From: an uncultured Phascolarctobacterium sp.
GTDB lineage: Bacteria; Bacillota; Negativicutes; Acidaminococcales; Acidaminococcaceae
NCBI GenBank assembly: GCA_958448515.1
Contig: CAUDEF010000005.1
Location: 62,001 to 126,000 of the forward strand
Length of the DNA stretch: 64,000 nucleotides
Direction of reading: 5' to 3'
Positions within the stretch are counted from its first letter, which is position 1. Every line of letters starts with the position of its first letter. Positions 52,614 through 61,268 of this stretch are shown one piece after another. The notes beneath the pieces are model-generated. The model saw nothing but the letters and a program-made list of their open reading frames with translations, was not told the origin of the DNA and did no database searches. The translations under genes were made by a program, and so were the position numbers.

Positions 52614-55142
52614 ATGGATTTCAAGCAATATAAAGGGAAGAATATTCTTGCATGGCTTTGGTTTGATCGTGAGTATTATAATCAAGATAGAGCTAATACT
52701 GTATGTTATGTTTATCCGCGTGTATTGATTAATAAAGAGACTGTTGACCTAATTGATCCTGAAGATTTTCCTAAGTATGGTGCGATTAGAGTTAATATTT
52801 ATGGAGGGGAAACTGCTGAGGATATTTCTGATAGATTTGGTTCTTTTGTTAGTTTGAAAATAAACGAAGATGATCCAAATCCGAACTATGAGGGAAACAA
52901 TATGTATAGCCTCAGGTACAATTTTAATTTTGGAAGAACCAACTCTGGTATTTGGATAGAAAAATTTTCTGGTAAAGGTTTTTATCAAGTTATTGATATC
53001 AATGGAAATATGGAAACACTTCAAAAAGATCGTTCAATACCAGTACCTGATTTTGAAGTTCGAACAGCACTTGTTTTATTGAGGTTTGAAACCAAATTAT
53101 ATGGGCCGTTTGAGTGTGGAGAGACAAAAGAAGGCAAAATTCTACTTAATGGTATTAAGATGTTTCAGTATAATGTTGGTGAATACGATACGATGGATTA
53201 CAATGATGATCTTTTAGTGATTGAGGATCAGAATGGAGAGGAGGCTCTAATTCTTATTCCAAAGGCATCACTTCCTTCCCCTGAAGAGTGTGAAGTTAGT
53301 TATGATTGGATAAGTGAAGAGACGCTTATTGATAACTTTATTGATTTTCTGCATGGGATAAATTTCTATACTCGTGAGCAAGTTCGCCAGCTAAAAGAAA
53401 TGGTACATCAGCTTGTTAAAAGTGGTAGTGATGTACAGTTTACGAGTGATCGTATAAACAAGATACAAGAATTATTGCGAGATATTTGTCGAAAAGAGGA
53501 ATATATCGGAGATGTTGTGGAGTATGCACTTTCAGACGAAAGTATGAAAAAGACTTTAATTCATGAAGTGTTGAACAATTATTTTGATCAGATTCAAAAT
53601 AGGATTATTGAAATTTCTTCGGTACAGGAACGTATAAATGCATTAAAAGCACAAGAATTATTTTTGCAGCAAAGTGTTGAGTCACTTAAAAAAAATGCTG
53701 AACAAGGAAAAGCAGAAAGTTCTGAAGAAGACAAGTTGATAATTTTTGAATTGAATCAAAAACTTGAAGTGCTATTGAAAGAAAAGCAAGCATTGAGTGC
53801 AGAACTTGAAATTCGTAAAGACATAGAAAGCCTTAAAGCAGAAAGGGATCAGCTTAAAGAAGAGCGAGATAAAGCAAAAGATAGTTACAATCAACAGTTG
53901 ATCGATAATAATGAGCTTAAAAAACAGTTTGATGCTACGTTGCAAGCATTTAATGATAAGGCGGCGCAAACAGCGAGAATTCTTGATAGCAAGTTATTAG
54001 ATAAAATTTTACGCGGTATTGGTGAAGAGCCTAATGTAAAGGATAGTATTACATTTGATACATCATTGCTTCATTCTGAGCCGATGGATTGCGCTGGTAT
54101 TATTAGGCGTGTAGCTGATTTTATTAGTGATAAAGCACACAGAGATGTAACTTTTAATGATGTTGCGAACTACCTTATCTGTATTACACAAGGCTTTATT
54201 ACCACGTTTGCTGGTGAGCCTGGGACGGGAAAAACTTCTTTATGTAATATTATTGCAAAAGCCTTGGGATTAGTAACAGATACTCCACAAAGACGGTTCA
54301 TCGATATTTCTGTTGAGCGAGGATGGTCTTCTCATAAAGATTTTATTGGATACTATAATCCGTTATCGAAAAGGATGGAACGTAGCAATGGAGAAGTTTT
54401 TGATGCGTTCGAGTGGATGGACAGTGAATATGATTGTGATCAGTCGAAAATAGCTCCCTTTATTATCCTTCTTGACGAAGCAAATCTTAGTCCAATAGAA
54501 CATTACTGGGCGGCATTCCTTAGAAATTGTGATTTTGCATCTGTATCCAATCGTTCTATTCCTCTTGGTGGTACTAGAAGCTTTAAGCTTCCCGAATATC
54601 TTCGGTTTTTGGCAACTGTTAATTTTGATCATACAACAGAGGAACTTTCTCCGAGATTTTTAGATAGAAGCTGGGTTATTATGTTGGAACCAGCTAGAGT
54701 TGATGATGAAGTTGATGAGGATATTAAAAATGTTGAAGATATGATATCCTTTGGTGATATGAAGGAAGCGTTTTGCATCAGGGGAGATGATGTAATTGAT
54801 GAGGCGATTCAGAATAAATGGAATGCTATTCAAAAGATTTTTAGAGATAGGTCACTCCAGATCATGCCCCGTAATTTGAAAATGGTAAAGAATTATTGTG
54901 CTGTTGCTTGTAGATGTATGGAACGTGATACTCCAGCAACAAAATTTGCGCCACTGGATTATGCACTGTCACAAAAAATTCTTCCTACCATCAACGGAAA
55001 TGGTGATAATTACCGTTTGTTGATTGAAGATTTACTTAGAGAATGTACTGCACAGAATATGCCCATAAGTGCTAAGCATTTGGAGAGAATGAAACGTATT
55101 GCAGAAAATAATATGGGTTTTTACCAGTTCTTCTCTCGTTAA
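52614..55142 (+). CDS. McrB-like AAA+ ATPase with coiled coil (defence candidate)
   Basis: An 842-residue protein. Residues 1-230 are an unrecognised N-terminal module, perhaps a recognition domain. A long coiled coil spans roughly 315-460 (repeats of SLKAERDQLKEERDKAK type). The AAA+ domain has Walker A GEPGTGKTS at about 534-542, Walker B FIILLDEANLSP at about 615-626, and a sensor region ATVNFDHTTEELSPRFLDRS that resembles the McrB MNTAD box. The downstream gene encodes a McrC-like nuclease. GGGGGAG precedes the ATG. The gene looks more AT-rich than the core genes. It fits a type IV restriction or coiled-coil McrBC (CoCoNuT-type) system; I cannot tell the target DNA or RNA. Confidence 0.8.
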   Translation: MDFKQYKGKNILAWLWFDREYYNQDRANTVCYVYPRVLINKETVDLIDPEDFPKYGAIRVNIYGGETAEDISDRFGSFVSLKINEDDPNPNYEGNNMYSLRYNFNFGRTNSGIWIEKFSGKGFYQVIDINGNMETLQKDRSIPVPDFEVRTALVLLRFETKLYGPFECGETKEGKILLNGIKMFQYNVGEYDTMDYNDDLLVIEDQNGEEALILIPKASLPSPEECEVSYDWISEETLIDNFIDFLHGINFYTREQVRQLKEMVHQLVKSGSDVQFTSDRINKIQELLRDICRKEEYIGDVVEYALSDESMKKTLIHEVLNNYFDQIQNRIIEISSVQERINALKAQELFLQQSVESLKKNAEQGKAESSEEDKLIIFELNQKLEVLLKEKQALSAELEIRKDIESLKAERDQLKEERDKAKDSYNQQLIDNNELKKQFDATLQAFNDKAAQTARILDSKLLDKILRGIGEEPNVKDSITFDTSLLHSEPMDCAGIIRRVADFISDKAHRDVTFNDVANYLICITQGFITTFAGEPGTGKTSLCNIIAKALGLVTDTPQRRFIDISVERGWSSHKDFIGYYNPLSKRMERSNGEVFDAFEWMDSEYDCDQSKIAPFIILLDEANLSPIEHYWAAFLRNCDFASVSNRSIPLGGTRSFKLPEYLRFLATVNFDHTTEELSPRFLDRSWVIMLEPARVDDEVDEDIKNVEDMISFGDMKEAFCIRGDDVIDEAIQNKWNAIQKIFRDRSLQIMPRNLKMVKNYCAVACRCMERDTPATKFAPLDYALSQKILPTINGNGDNYRLLIEDLLRECTAQNMPISAKHLERMKRIAENNMGFYQFFSR

Positions 55143-55173
55143 GTGGCGCGTGAAGGAGGAAGTCATATATACG

Positions 55174-57045
55174 ATGGTGAAATGCATTTTGTCCTGTCAG
55201 AACAAGAAACAAAATATCAATCTTAATCTTTCGGACTGCTTCATGGATATATCCTCTGTTGATTTTACTGAATGTGCTGTGGTTTTTGAAGATGAAAACT
55301 ATGATATTTATTTTTTGTGTGATAAGTATAATAGACTTGATGTTGTGTCAGTTGATGTATGTGTTAATGGAGAACTAATTGGAAATATAGTTTTTGAGAC
55401 TGATACGGATATTGTTGAGGGACTTACAAGATATAGAGATGATATCTTTGCAAAACAACCATTTTTACTTCATTATGATCTTGTTATTGTTTCTTTTATT
55501 TTGACGTTTGTAGATGGGTCTTTCAAGGAATATTTTACAAATTTTTTGCTGTGTGTGAGCAAGAGCAAAGAGGATGTTATAAATATACAAAATATTCTTC
55601 AAGATTTAATTGCATTTGATGGTTCACAAGTTGGTGAGTGGATATTTTCTGATAATAAACGAGGTGCAAGTAATAGCCTTTTTGAAGGAAAGTGGAATAA
55701 GCGTTCATATAAGTCTTTGAGTTCGTACATTCAATTATTAGAGCAAGTAATTGCGTGTTATAAAAATAATTATGCATACTTTAGGGTGAAAGGTAAACAT
55801 ACAATAAAGCAGTCAAGTGTACTAGTTCCTTATGAAAAGGTAAAAAATATTTCTCGTGGTAGTTTTTGTTGGATTATGCAGAATACAGATCAATTATCTG
55901 AGGTTCTGTATACTAGTGGAATTCGATATCGAAATAAAAACTATTTACCATATCAAATTAAAACAGATGCAAATAAAAAAAGTTGGAACGTATATGAGAA
56001 TAGAGTGATTGTTGCTTTTTTATATCATGTTCTTTTAAATGCAAAACAAATTTTTTCGGAGTTTGATAATAATGTTTTAAATGAAGAGCGAATTATTTCT
56101 AGAATTCATGGAAATTTTCCAAAAGAATACTGTGCGCCAATAATTACAGTTAAATCTTTACAAGTTGCATTTTGCAGGATTTTGTTGGAAAAGCTTAATA
56201 ATTCCATCAGTATATTACAGAGCCTCTACAAACAATATGAAGCACTTTTTGATTTTAAAACATCAATACTAGATAAATTTCCAAGAAAAACAAGTACATT
56301 TTGCGAAATCAAGCCATATGCACAAGTTTTTGAGATTATTGTCCGTTGGTTTCAGTATGGTGAATATAGTTTGGAAAAAGAGCGTTTAATTTTACAGGTA
56401 AAAACATTAGATAAATTGTTTGAATATTACTGCTTACTTCAACTTTTGAAATTATTGGCTGACAATGGATATCAAAAAGATGATGTTAAAGAACCTGTAT
56501 TCAAATACCTATATACTTCAGCAGATGCATATTATCATAATGAACAGGATATAGCTAACACATATATGCTAAGAAATAATCATGTTTCAGTTACGTTGTA
56601 CTATCAACCAGTAATTAGTTCAGTTAGGTTTGAAAATAATCTCACACTTTATAGAACTACAAAGCCTCCATTTGGCAGATCAGACTACTATACTCCAGAT
56701 TTTGTATTAAAATTTTCATACTCTGGAAGGAATGAGGAATATGTAATTTTTGATTCGAAATTTTCATCTAGAGATAACATTAAGAATCATAGTTTATTGG
56801 AAGTTATTCGTAAGTATTCATGTGAGATGTGTACGACCGCTAACGGTCATCCTCCAAAGATGGTTTGGATTATGCAGGGGAGAGTCAAAAGTAGTGAAAA
56901 TGCGATTTGGCGATATCATAATTCACCGCTAGCCTTTAAGTATCAACCTACTACATCGTTTGGCATTGTCTCAGTTAATACAGTTGTAGAAATTAAGAAG
57001 AGATTATGGACTGAGATAAAAAATAGCATTTCTTTCTTGAAATAA
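55174..57045 (+). CDS. DUF2357 / PD-(D/E)XK nuclease, McrC-like partner
   Basis: A 623-residue protein. The middle part matches the DUF2357 type (KNISRGSFCWIMQNTD.., YLPYQIKTDANKKSWNVYENR, followed by helical YCLLQLLKLLADNGYQ). The C-terminal nuclease core is YYTPDFVL (Asp about 509) then YVIFDSKFSSRD (Asp-x-Lys about 526-528), a PD-(D/E)XK site. It follows the AAA+ gene after 31 bases, with GAAGGAGGA 13 bases before ATG 55174. Together the two genes resemble McrB-McrC, with this subunit providing cleavage. Base composition matches its partner, suggesting joint transfer. Confidence 0.8.
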   Translation: MVKCILSCQNKKQNINLNLSDCFMDISSVDFTECAVVFEDENYDIYFLCDKYNRLDVVSVDVCVNGELIGNIVFETDTDIVEGLTRYRDDIFAKQPFLLHYDLVIVSFILTFVDGSFKEYFTNFLLCVSKSKEDVINIQNILQDLIAFDGSQVGEWIFSDNKRGASNSLFEGKWNKRSYKSLSSYIQLLEQVIACYKNNYAYFRVKGKHTIKQSSVLVPYEKVKNISRGSFCWIMQNTDQLSEVLYTSGIRYRNKNYLPYQIKTDANKKSWNVYENRVIVAFLYHVLLNAKQIFSEFDNNVLNEERIISRIHGNFPKEYCAPIITVKSLQVAFCRILLEKLNNSISILQSLYKQYEALFDFKTSILDKFPRKTSTFCEIKPYAQVFEIIVRWFQYGEYSLEKERLILQVKTLDKLFEYYCLLQLLKLLADNGYQKDDVKEPVFKYLYTSADAYYHNEQDIANTYMLRNNHVSVTLYYQPVISSVRFENNLTLYRTTKPPFGRSDYYTPDFVLKFSYSGRNEEYVIFDSKFSSRDNIKNHSLLEVIRKYSCEMCTTANGHPPKMVWIMQGRVKSSENAIWRYHNSPLAFKYQPTTSFGIVSVNTVVEIKKRLWTEIKNSISFLK

Positions 57046-57286
57046 ATTTCGATAGTACTTTTATTTAAAACAAAAAAGATTACGGTATAAATGCCAATTA
57101 CATATAACTAAATTATTCAGAGTATTATATAATGTATCACATCGTTATTACAATTTGATCAGAGATAATATTTAATATAACTACGATAGTAGAATACCAT
57201 ATTATGCTATGAAAAAGGTTTGAAGCAGGTTTAATATGATTAAATTAGATGATAGTATTATCCTATAGTTTAATAAAAATTAATAA
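57046..57286. other. Intergenic region without recognised features
   Basis: AT-rich sequence after the nuclease gene. I see no reading frame or repeat here before the terminator at 57287. Confidence 0.5.
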
Positions 57287-57325
57287 AAAGAGCTTAGTTC
57301 GAGAATTCGAACTGAGCTCTTTTTT
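57287..57325 (+). terminator. Strong terminator after the McrBC-like cassette
   Basis: Near-perfect stem AAAGAGCTTAGTTCGA/TCGAACTGAGCTCTTT with one mismatch-type pair and T run. Confidence 0.93.
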
Positions 57326-57456
57326 GTCGATATAATACTAAAAATTGTAATATATGTACAAATAAATCATTTGATCACTACATATAAATTATGAATATTG
57401 TATTTTATACTATGTTATATTAAAATTTTTGTAATTACAAATATGGAGGGTTAGTT

Positions 57457-58005
57457 ATGTCAAAAAAAGAAATTGAAAGTTTTTAAGCAGAATCTAAAAT
57501 TAATGAAGCTGCAACAGTAGAAGAATTTAAAGAAGCTGTAAAAGGGGCATACAAAGATAGAACAAGACAAGTATATTTTATTTGGAAAAAAATCAAGGAA
57601 TTATATCCTGAAGTTGATGCTAATAGAATTATAAGGGAGGCTAGCTGGGATTTTGGGTTATATCAAGGAAATCAAATTTTAAAAAAATATGGTGATGAGA
57701 ATATTGGACCTAAAGAAGCATTATTAGGACAAACATCTAGAGGTGGATTACTTGTATTTGAACAAGAAATAGTAGAATTGGAAGATGACAAGGCTGTGAA
57801 AATATTTAACTGTTGTCCGCATGTTGAAGCATTAACAGAATTGGGATTATCAAAAGAAGAAATAAAGATGTTTTGTCGTGATATGTTAGGACATTGTGAT
57901 TATGCAATTTGTCACCCGTTCAGCAATGTAGAGATTGACTTTCCAACAACAATTGCTGATGGTGAAGGATACGGCTGTGCGATGACAATTACTAGAAAAA
58001 AATAG
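57457..58005 (+). pseudogene. L-2-amino-thiazoline-4-carboxylate hydrolase family gene, broken by an early stop
   Basis: The frame from ATG 57457 (GGAGGG 8 bases upstream) reads MSKKEIESF, then TAA at 57484-57486, then 172 further codons without interruption to 58005. The rest matches the ATC hydrolase family: REASWDFGLYQGNQILKK, a His/Cys-rich HCDYAICHPFSNVEIDFPT and GEGYGCAMTIT near the end. No good start codon with a ribosome binding site lies just after the stop. A single base change would explain the break. In other bacteria this family occurs beside transporters, as with the NhaC gene here. It may still be made at low level by readthrough or a rare start codon. Confidence 0.75.
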
Positions 58006-58034
58006 TAAGATAAATATCATGAGGGGGATGTAAA

Positions 58035-59432
58035 ATGATACGGAAACCAACATTTACAGAAGCTATGGTACCTATGGTTGCAATGATTTTACTTTTAGGT
58101 ATTGGTTATGGCAAATATGGATTACCTATACAAGCATTGCTTATAGCTGCTGCTGCTATAGCAGCTATAATTGCCAAAAGAGTTGGTTATGAGTGGAAAG
58201 ATATGATTTCCGGAATTAGTGACAAGATGCATAGTAGCTTTCAATCTCTTTTTGTTATGGTTTGTGTAGGTGCTATGATTGCAAGCTGGATGGTATCAGG
58301 TACTATTCCTATGCTAATTTATTATGGTATAAAAATTATTGATCCACAATTTTTATTTGTTACTGCGTTTTTAGTAACTGCTGTGATTTCTACTTTTACT
58401 GGAACCTCATTCGGTTCTGCAGGAACAGCAGGCGTTGCTATAATGGGTATAGCTATAGCTTTAGGTGTTCCGTTAGAAATTGTTGCAGGTGCAGTTATTT
58501 CTGGAGCTGTATTTGGTGACAAATTATCTCCGTTGTCTGATACAACAATCTTGGCACCTATTGCTGCAGGCAGTGACTTGTACGACCATATAAGACACAT
58601 GCTTTATACAACAGGTGCAGCAACCATTGTTTGTCTGGTTGTATATACATTTTTAGGGATGAATATGTCTGTTGGAGCTATTTCCAATCCTGAAACTGTA
58701 AATGCTGTACTGGTCAATCTTGAAACTTTGTACAATTTTAACTGGTTATTATTATTACCACCAGTTATTGTATTTTATGGAGCATATACTAAGAAACCAA
58801 CAATTCCGATGTTGCTTTTAGCTGCTGTTTTAGGCTTATTTTTAGGTATTGCTTTTCAGGGATTTTCTTTGAAAACTGCGTTAATGGCTTTTGTAAATGG
58901 TTTTAAAGTTGATATGTTAGTAAATGCAAATCAGGTAGAACCTGTAAAAGCTATTACGACTTTGCTGAATAGAGGCGGCTTAATGGGCATGATGAGTACA
59001 GTATTGCTTGTATTTTGTGCATTTGCTTTTGCCGGTATATTTAGTAAAGCTGGTTGTATAGAAGTAATTCTTGAGCGTATTATTAAATCTATACATTCTG
59101 TTGGAAGTTTGATTACAGCAACTGTTGGCTCTACTTTATTTATGAGTTTGGTTACCGGTAGTTCTTATTTGGCTCTTCTTATACCAGGTGAAATGTTCAA
59201 AGATTTATATAAAAAATTTAATTTAGCCCCTAAAAATTTATCTAGAACATTAGAGGATTCTGGTACTTGCGCTGTACCTATAGTTCCTTGGTCTGTTGCT
59301 GGAACTTATATGGCAACGACATTAGGTGTACCAACAATTGAATATCTCCCTTGGACGATATTGTGTTATAGTAGTATGATTTTTGCTATTATATTTGGGT
59401 ATACAGGGTTTGGTATATCAAAAATAAAATAA
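58035..59432 (+). CDS. NhaC family Na+/H+ (or carboxylate) antiporter
   Basis: A 465-residue inner-membrane protein with about 11-12 helices. GTSFGSAGTAGVAIMGIA, GAVFGDKLSPLSDTTILAP and EDSGTCAVPIVPWSVAGTYMA are the NhaC signatures. Relatives exchange sodium for protons or malate for lactate. GAGGGGGATG precedes the ATG. It is 29 bases after the broken hydrolase gene and probably shares its transcript, so it may carry the hydrolase substrate or product. A strong terminator follows. Confidence 0.88.
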   Translation: MIRKPTFTEAMVPMVAMILLLGIGYGKYGLPIQALLIAAAAIAAIIAKRVGYEWKDMISGISDKMHSSFQSLFVMVCVGAMIASWMVSGTIPMLIYYGIKIIDPQFLFVTAFLVTAVISTFTGTSFGSAGTAGVAIMGIAIALGVPLEIVAGAVISGAVFGDKLSPLSDTTILAPIAAGSDLYDHIRHMLYTTGAATIVCLVVYTFLGMNMSVGAISNPETVNAVLVNLETLYNFNWLLLLPPVIVFYGAYTKKPTIPMLLLAAVLGLFLGIAFQGFSLKTALMAFVNGFKVDMLVNANQVEPVKAITTLLNRGGLMGMMSTVLLVFCAFAFAGIFSKAGCIEVILERIIKSIHSVGSLITATVGSTLFMSLVTGSSYLALLIPGEMFKDLYKKFNLAPKNLSRTLEDSGTCAVPIVPWSVAGTYMATTLGVPTIEYLPWTILCYSSMIFAIIFGYTGFGISKIK

Positions 59433-59460
59433 ATTAGTACGATAGTGTATAATTATTTTT

Positions 59461-59495
59461 AGGGTTAGCTCTATATTTATGGAGCTAACCCTTTT
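59461..59495 (+). terminator. Terminator after the antiporter gene
   Basis: Stem AGGGTTAGCTC/GAGCTAACCCT with T run. Confidence 0.93.
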
Positions 59496-59554
59496 TGCAT
59501 AAAGAAAACCTCGCGCTATGCGCGTAGTTCAGAAAGTTTATATCGATATAAAGA

Positions 59555-59617
59555 AAAATCCTCCTTTGATAAAATAAGTACAGCTCCCCAGCCGCACAAA
59601 AATCAAAGGAGGATTTT
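59555..59617 (+). promoter_or_regulatory. Inverted repeat sequestering the transposase ribosome binding site
   Basis: Arms AAAATCCTCCTTTGAT and ATCAAAGGAGGATTTT are perfectly complementary over 16 bp with a 31-base loop. The second arm contains AAAGGAGG, the Shine-Dalgarno of the frame at 59621. IS200 is known to limit transposase synthesis in this way. Confidence 0.8.
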
Positions 59618-59620
59618 GTC

Positions 59621-59782
59621 ATGTCAGACATGAAAATTTTATCATATACAATATGGAGATGCAATAATTATATATTATTGCTACCAAATAGAATACGTAA
59701 TAACTTGGTGTTAAAGAAATTAGTAAAAAGAAAGGAAAAAGAAAGTGCCCCTTTTAAGGGGCAACAGGTAAATAGTGTATAG
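59621..59782 (+). pseudogene. TnpA (Y1 transposase) N-terminal remnant
   Basis: A 53-codon frame. Its start, MSDMKILSYTIWRCNNYILL, aligns by eye with the IS200/IS605 TnpA start (SLSHTxWxCxYHIVF type), with the HIV/HUH region degraded. The tail, from about codon 25, is lysine-rich and comes from the fused 3' end of the element. The catalytic HUH motif and tyrosine are absent, so it is inactive. Confidence 0.65.
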
Positions 59783-59859
59783 CCAGAGAGTTTGCGGTGA
59801 TATTTTAACATTGACCTCTGGAAGCAGACCAGCCGTTATACAGATAGCTTTGATTGCTG

Positions 59860-60939
59860 TTATTTAACGTTAGCCTGATATACTCTGTTAAACAAAATAT
59901 ACATAACGCCGGAGGCATCATCACTGAATTTATACATAAAATCACCATCAGCATTGGTGTGGAAGGTAATAATATTGTTTTCCAGACCTGCAGCAGTAAT
60001 TTTATCAAGATCTACAGCCTGTACGGCTTTTTTGCTTAAGTAGATAATGCGCTGATTAGTAAGGAAGAAATAGCCGATATCCAGCAGAGCGGTTATTTCT
60101 TCTTTTGTTTTGGGATGCTCCAGTTTTTCGCCTTTAAAGGTAACAGTTTCATCTATGGTAAATTTACGTGTCAGTTCAAAGTAGTTATCTTCTTTTTCAA
60201 CAACTTTCTGCTGACAAAGTCCTGCCTGAGCTGCAGCATGACAGATTTCGTCCTTTTGCAGAGGAATATCAACTTTGATATTGCCCAAAGAGGAATGCTC
60301 TGCGTTCCAGTAGTCACGATATCTTTTGAGAGCATTGGCAATATTATTTTTAAACTCGTAAGGTATATCAAGAGCAGTACATTCTGCGCGCAATGCTGCT
60401 TCGTCATCAGGAGTATAGCGCTCACAGCTGCTGAATCCTTCAAATTTCAGATTGAAATAATCCTGAAAAACCTGTTTGCGGATGGAAAAGCCATCTTCAT
60501 AATCGTAACCGAAGATTTTATTAATTTCCTGTATGGTGAGTTTTTCTTCCTTGCTTAAAATATTACGGCAGCGGGTAAAATATGCGCTTTGTTTGGCACC
60601 TTTATCAGCAAGTTTAATAAGATGTGCCGGCAGCTGCAAAGTTTCTGCAAGATATGCAGCATCTGCAATTATCGGGTCATCTGCTTTTTGTGCCTGAGTA
60701 TAGGCTACATCGGCAAATTTTCTGTACATGGCAGAGCGTTCTTCCAGGTTACTTTCTTCAAATTTTGCGCCCCAGTTTTTTAAAACGCTGTTTACTTTTT
60801 CCGGTGTCAGCTGGCGTACATTTTCAGCCTGTGCAAGTATGTTATTGATTTCTTTCCAGGCATTATGGGAAGGCTTGCCGCCAAACAATTTAGAGAAAAA
60901 ACCGCATGTTTCCAGCTCCTGTTGTGTATATGGTTTCAA
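59860..60939 (-). CDS. Uncharacterised protein with PH-like C-terminus
   Basis: A 359-residue soluble protein with no signal peptide or membrane helix. Residues 1-240 are mainly helical and contain several Cys/His residues without a clear zinc motif. Residues 265-359 look like a bacterial PH-type beta domain (FFLTNQRIIYLSKKAVQAVDLDKI..), a fold seen in proteins that sense membranes or stress. I do not recognise the N-terminal part. The ATG has AAAAAGGATG upstream on the - strand. It sits directly beside the IS relic and seems intact. Confidence 0.7.
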   Translation of the reverse strand: MKPYTQQELETCGFFSKLFGGKPSHNAWKEINNILAQAENVRQLTPEKVNSVLKNWGAKFEESNLEERSAMYRKFADVAYTQAQKADDPIIADAAYLAETLQLPAHLIKLADKGAKQSAYFTRCRNILSKEEKLTIQEINKIFGYDYEDGFSIRKQVFQDYFNLKFEGFSSCERYTPDDEAALRAECTALDIPYEFKNNIANALKRYRDYWNAEHSSLGNIKVDIPLQKDEICHAAAQAGLCQQKVVEKEDNYFELTRKFTIDETVTFKGEKLEHPKTKEEITALLDIGYFFLTNQRIIYLSKKAVQAVDLDKITAAGLENNIITFHTNADGDFMYKFSDDASGVMYILFNRVYQANVK

Positions 60940-61268
60940 GATTACACATCCTTTTTATTACATATTTCTTTTTATTATACAGTAAATTATTTATAACATA
61001 AAGATATCAGTCAAAATAAATGTTGAAGTAAATACATTATTGTGAAATTAATGTGAATAAAATTATTAAAAATGCAATAATATGCAGATAAAGAGTACAA
61101 ATATCATGTTTAAATTATAAAAATGCATAAATTACATAAGGTGATTTTGCTGCCTGGCACGTTACAGAAAATGTAGAAAATAGTATGTTATAATTATGTT
61201 GTTACAATAGTATGAAAATACAGCAGCTATACAGGAGGATGGCTGCTGAGTAAATCGGAGATGATGGT
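60940..61268. other. Divergent promoter region with a small hairpin
   Basis: AT-rich gap between the - strand gene and the MFS gene. A TATAATTATG stretch near 61189 may be a promoter for the + strand. At 61221-61248 the arms CAGCAGC and GCTGCTG enclose AGGAGG, and ATG GCT GCT GAG TAA could be read as a tiny leader. See findings. Confidence 0.45.

Larger units (their letters stand above)
59507..59800 (+). mobile_element. Internally deleted IS200/IS605-like element
   Basis: The left part has a small palindrome CGCGC-TAT-GCGCG followed by TAGTTC, like the subterminal hairpin of IS200/IS605 elements. Then a perfect 16-bp inverted repeat (59555-59570 and 59602-59617) folds over the ribosome binding site of a short transposase-like reading frame. 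The right part carries GCCCCTTTTAAGGGGC (59747-59762), like a right-end hairpin. Most of the transposase is gone. Exact ends cannot be set because this family has no terminal repeats. Confidence 0.65.
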
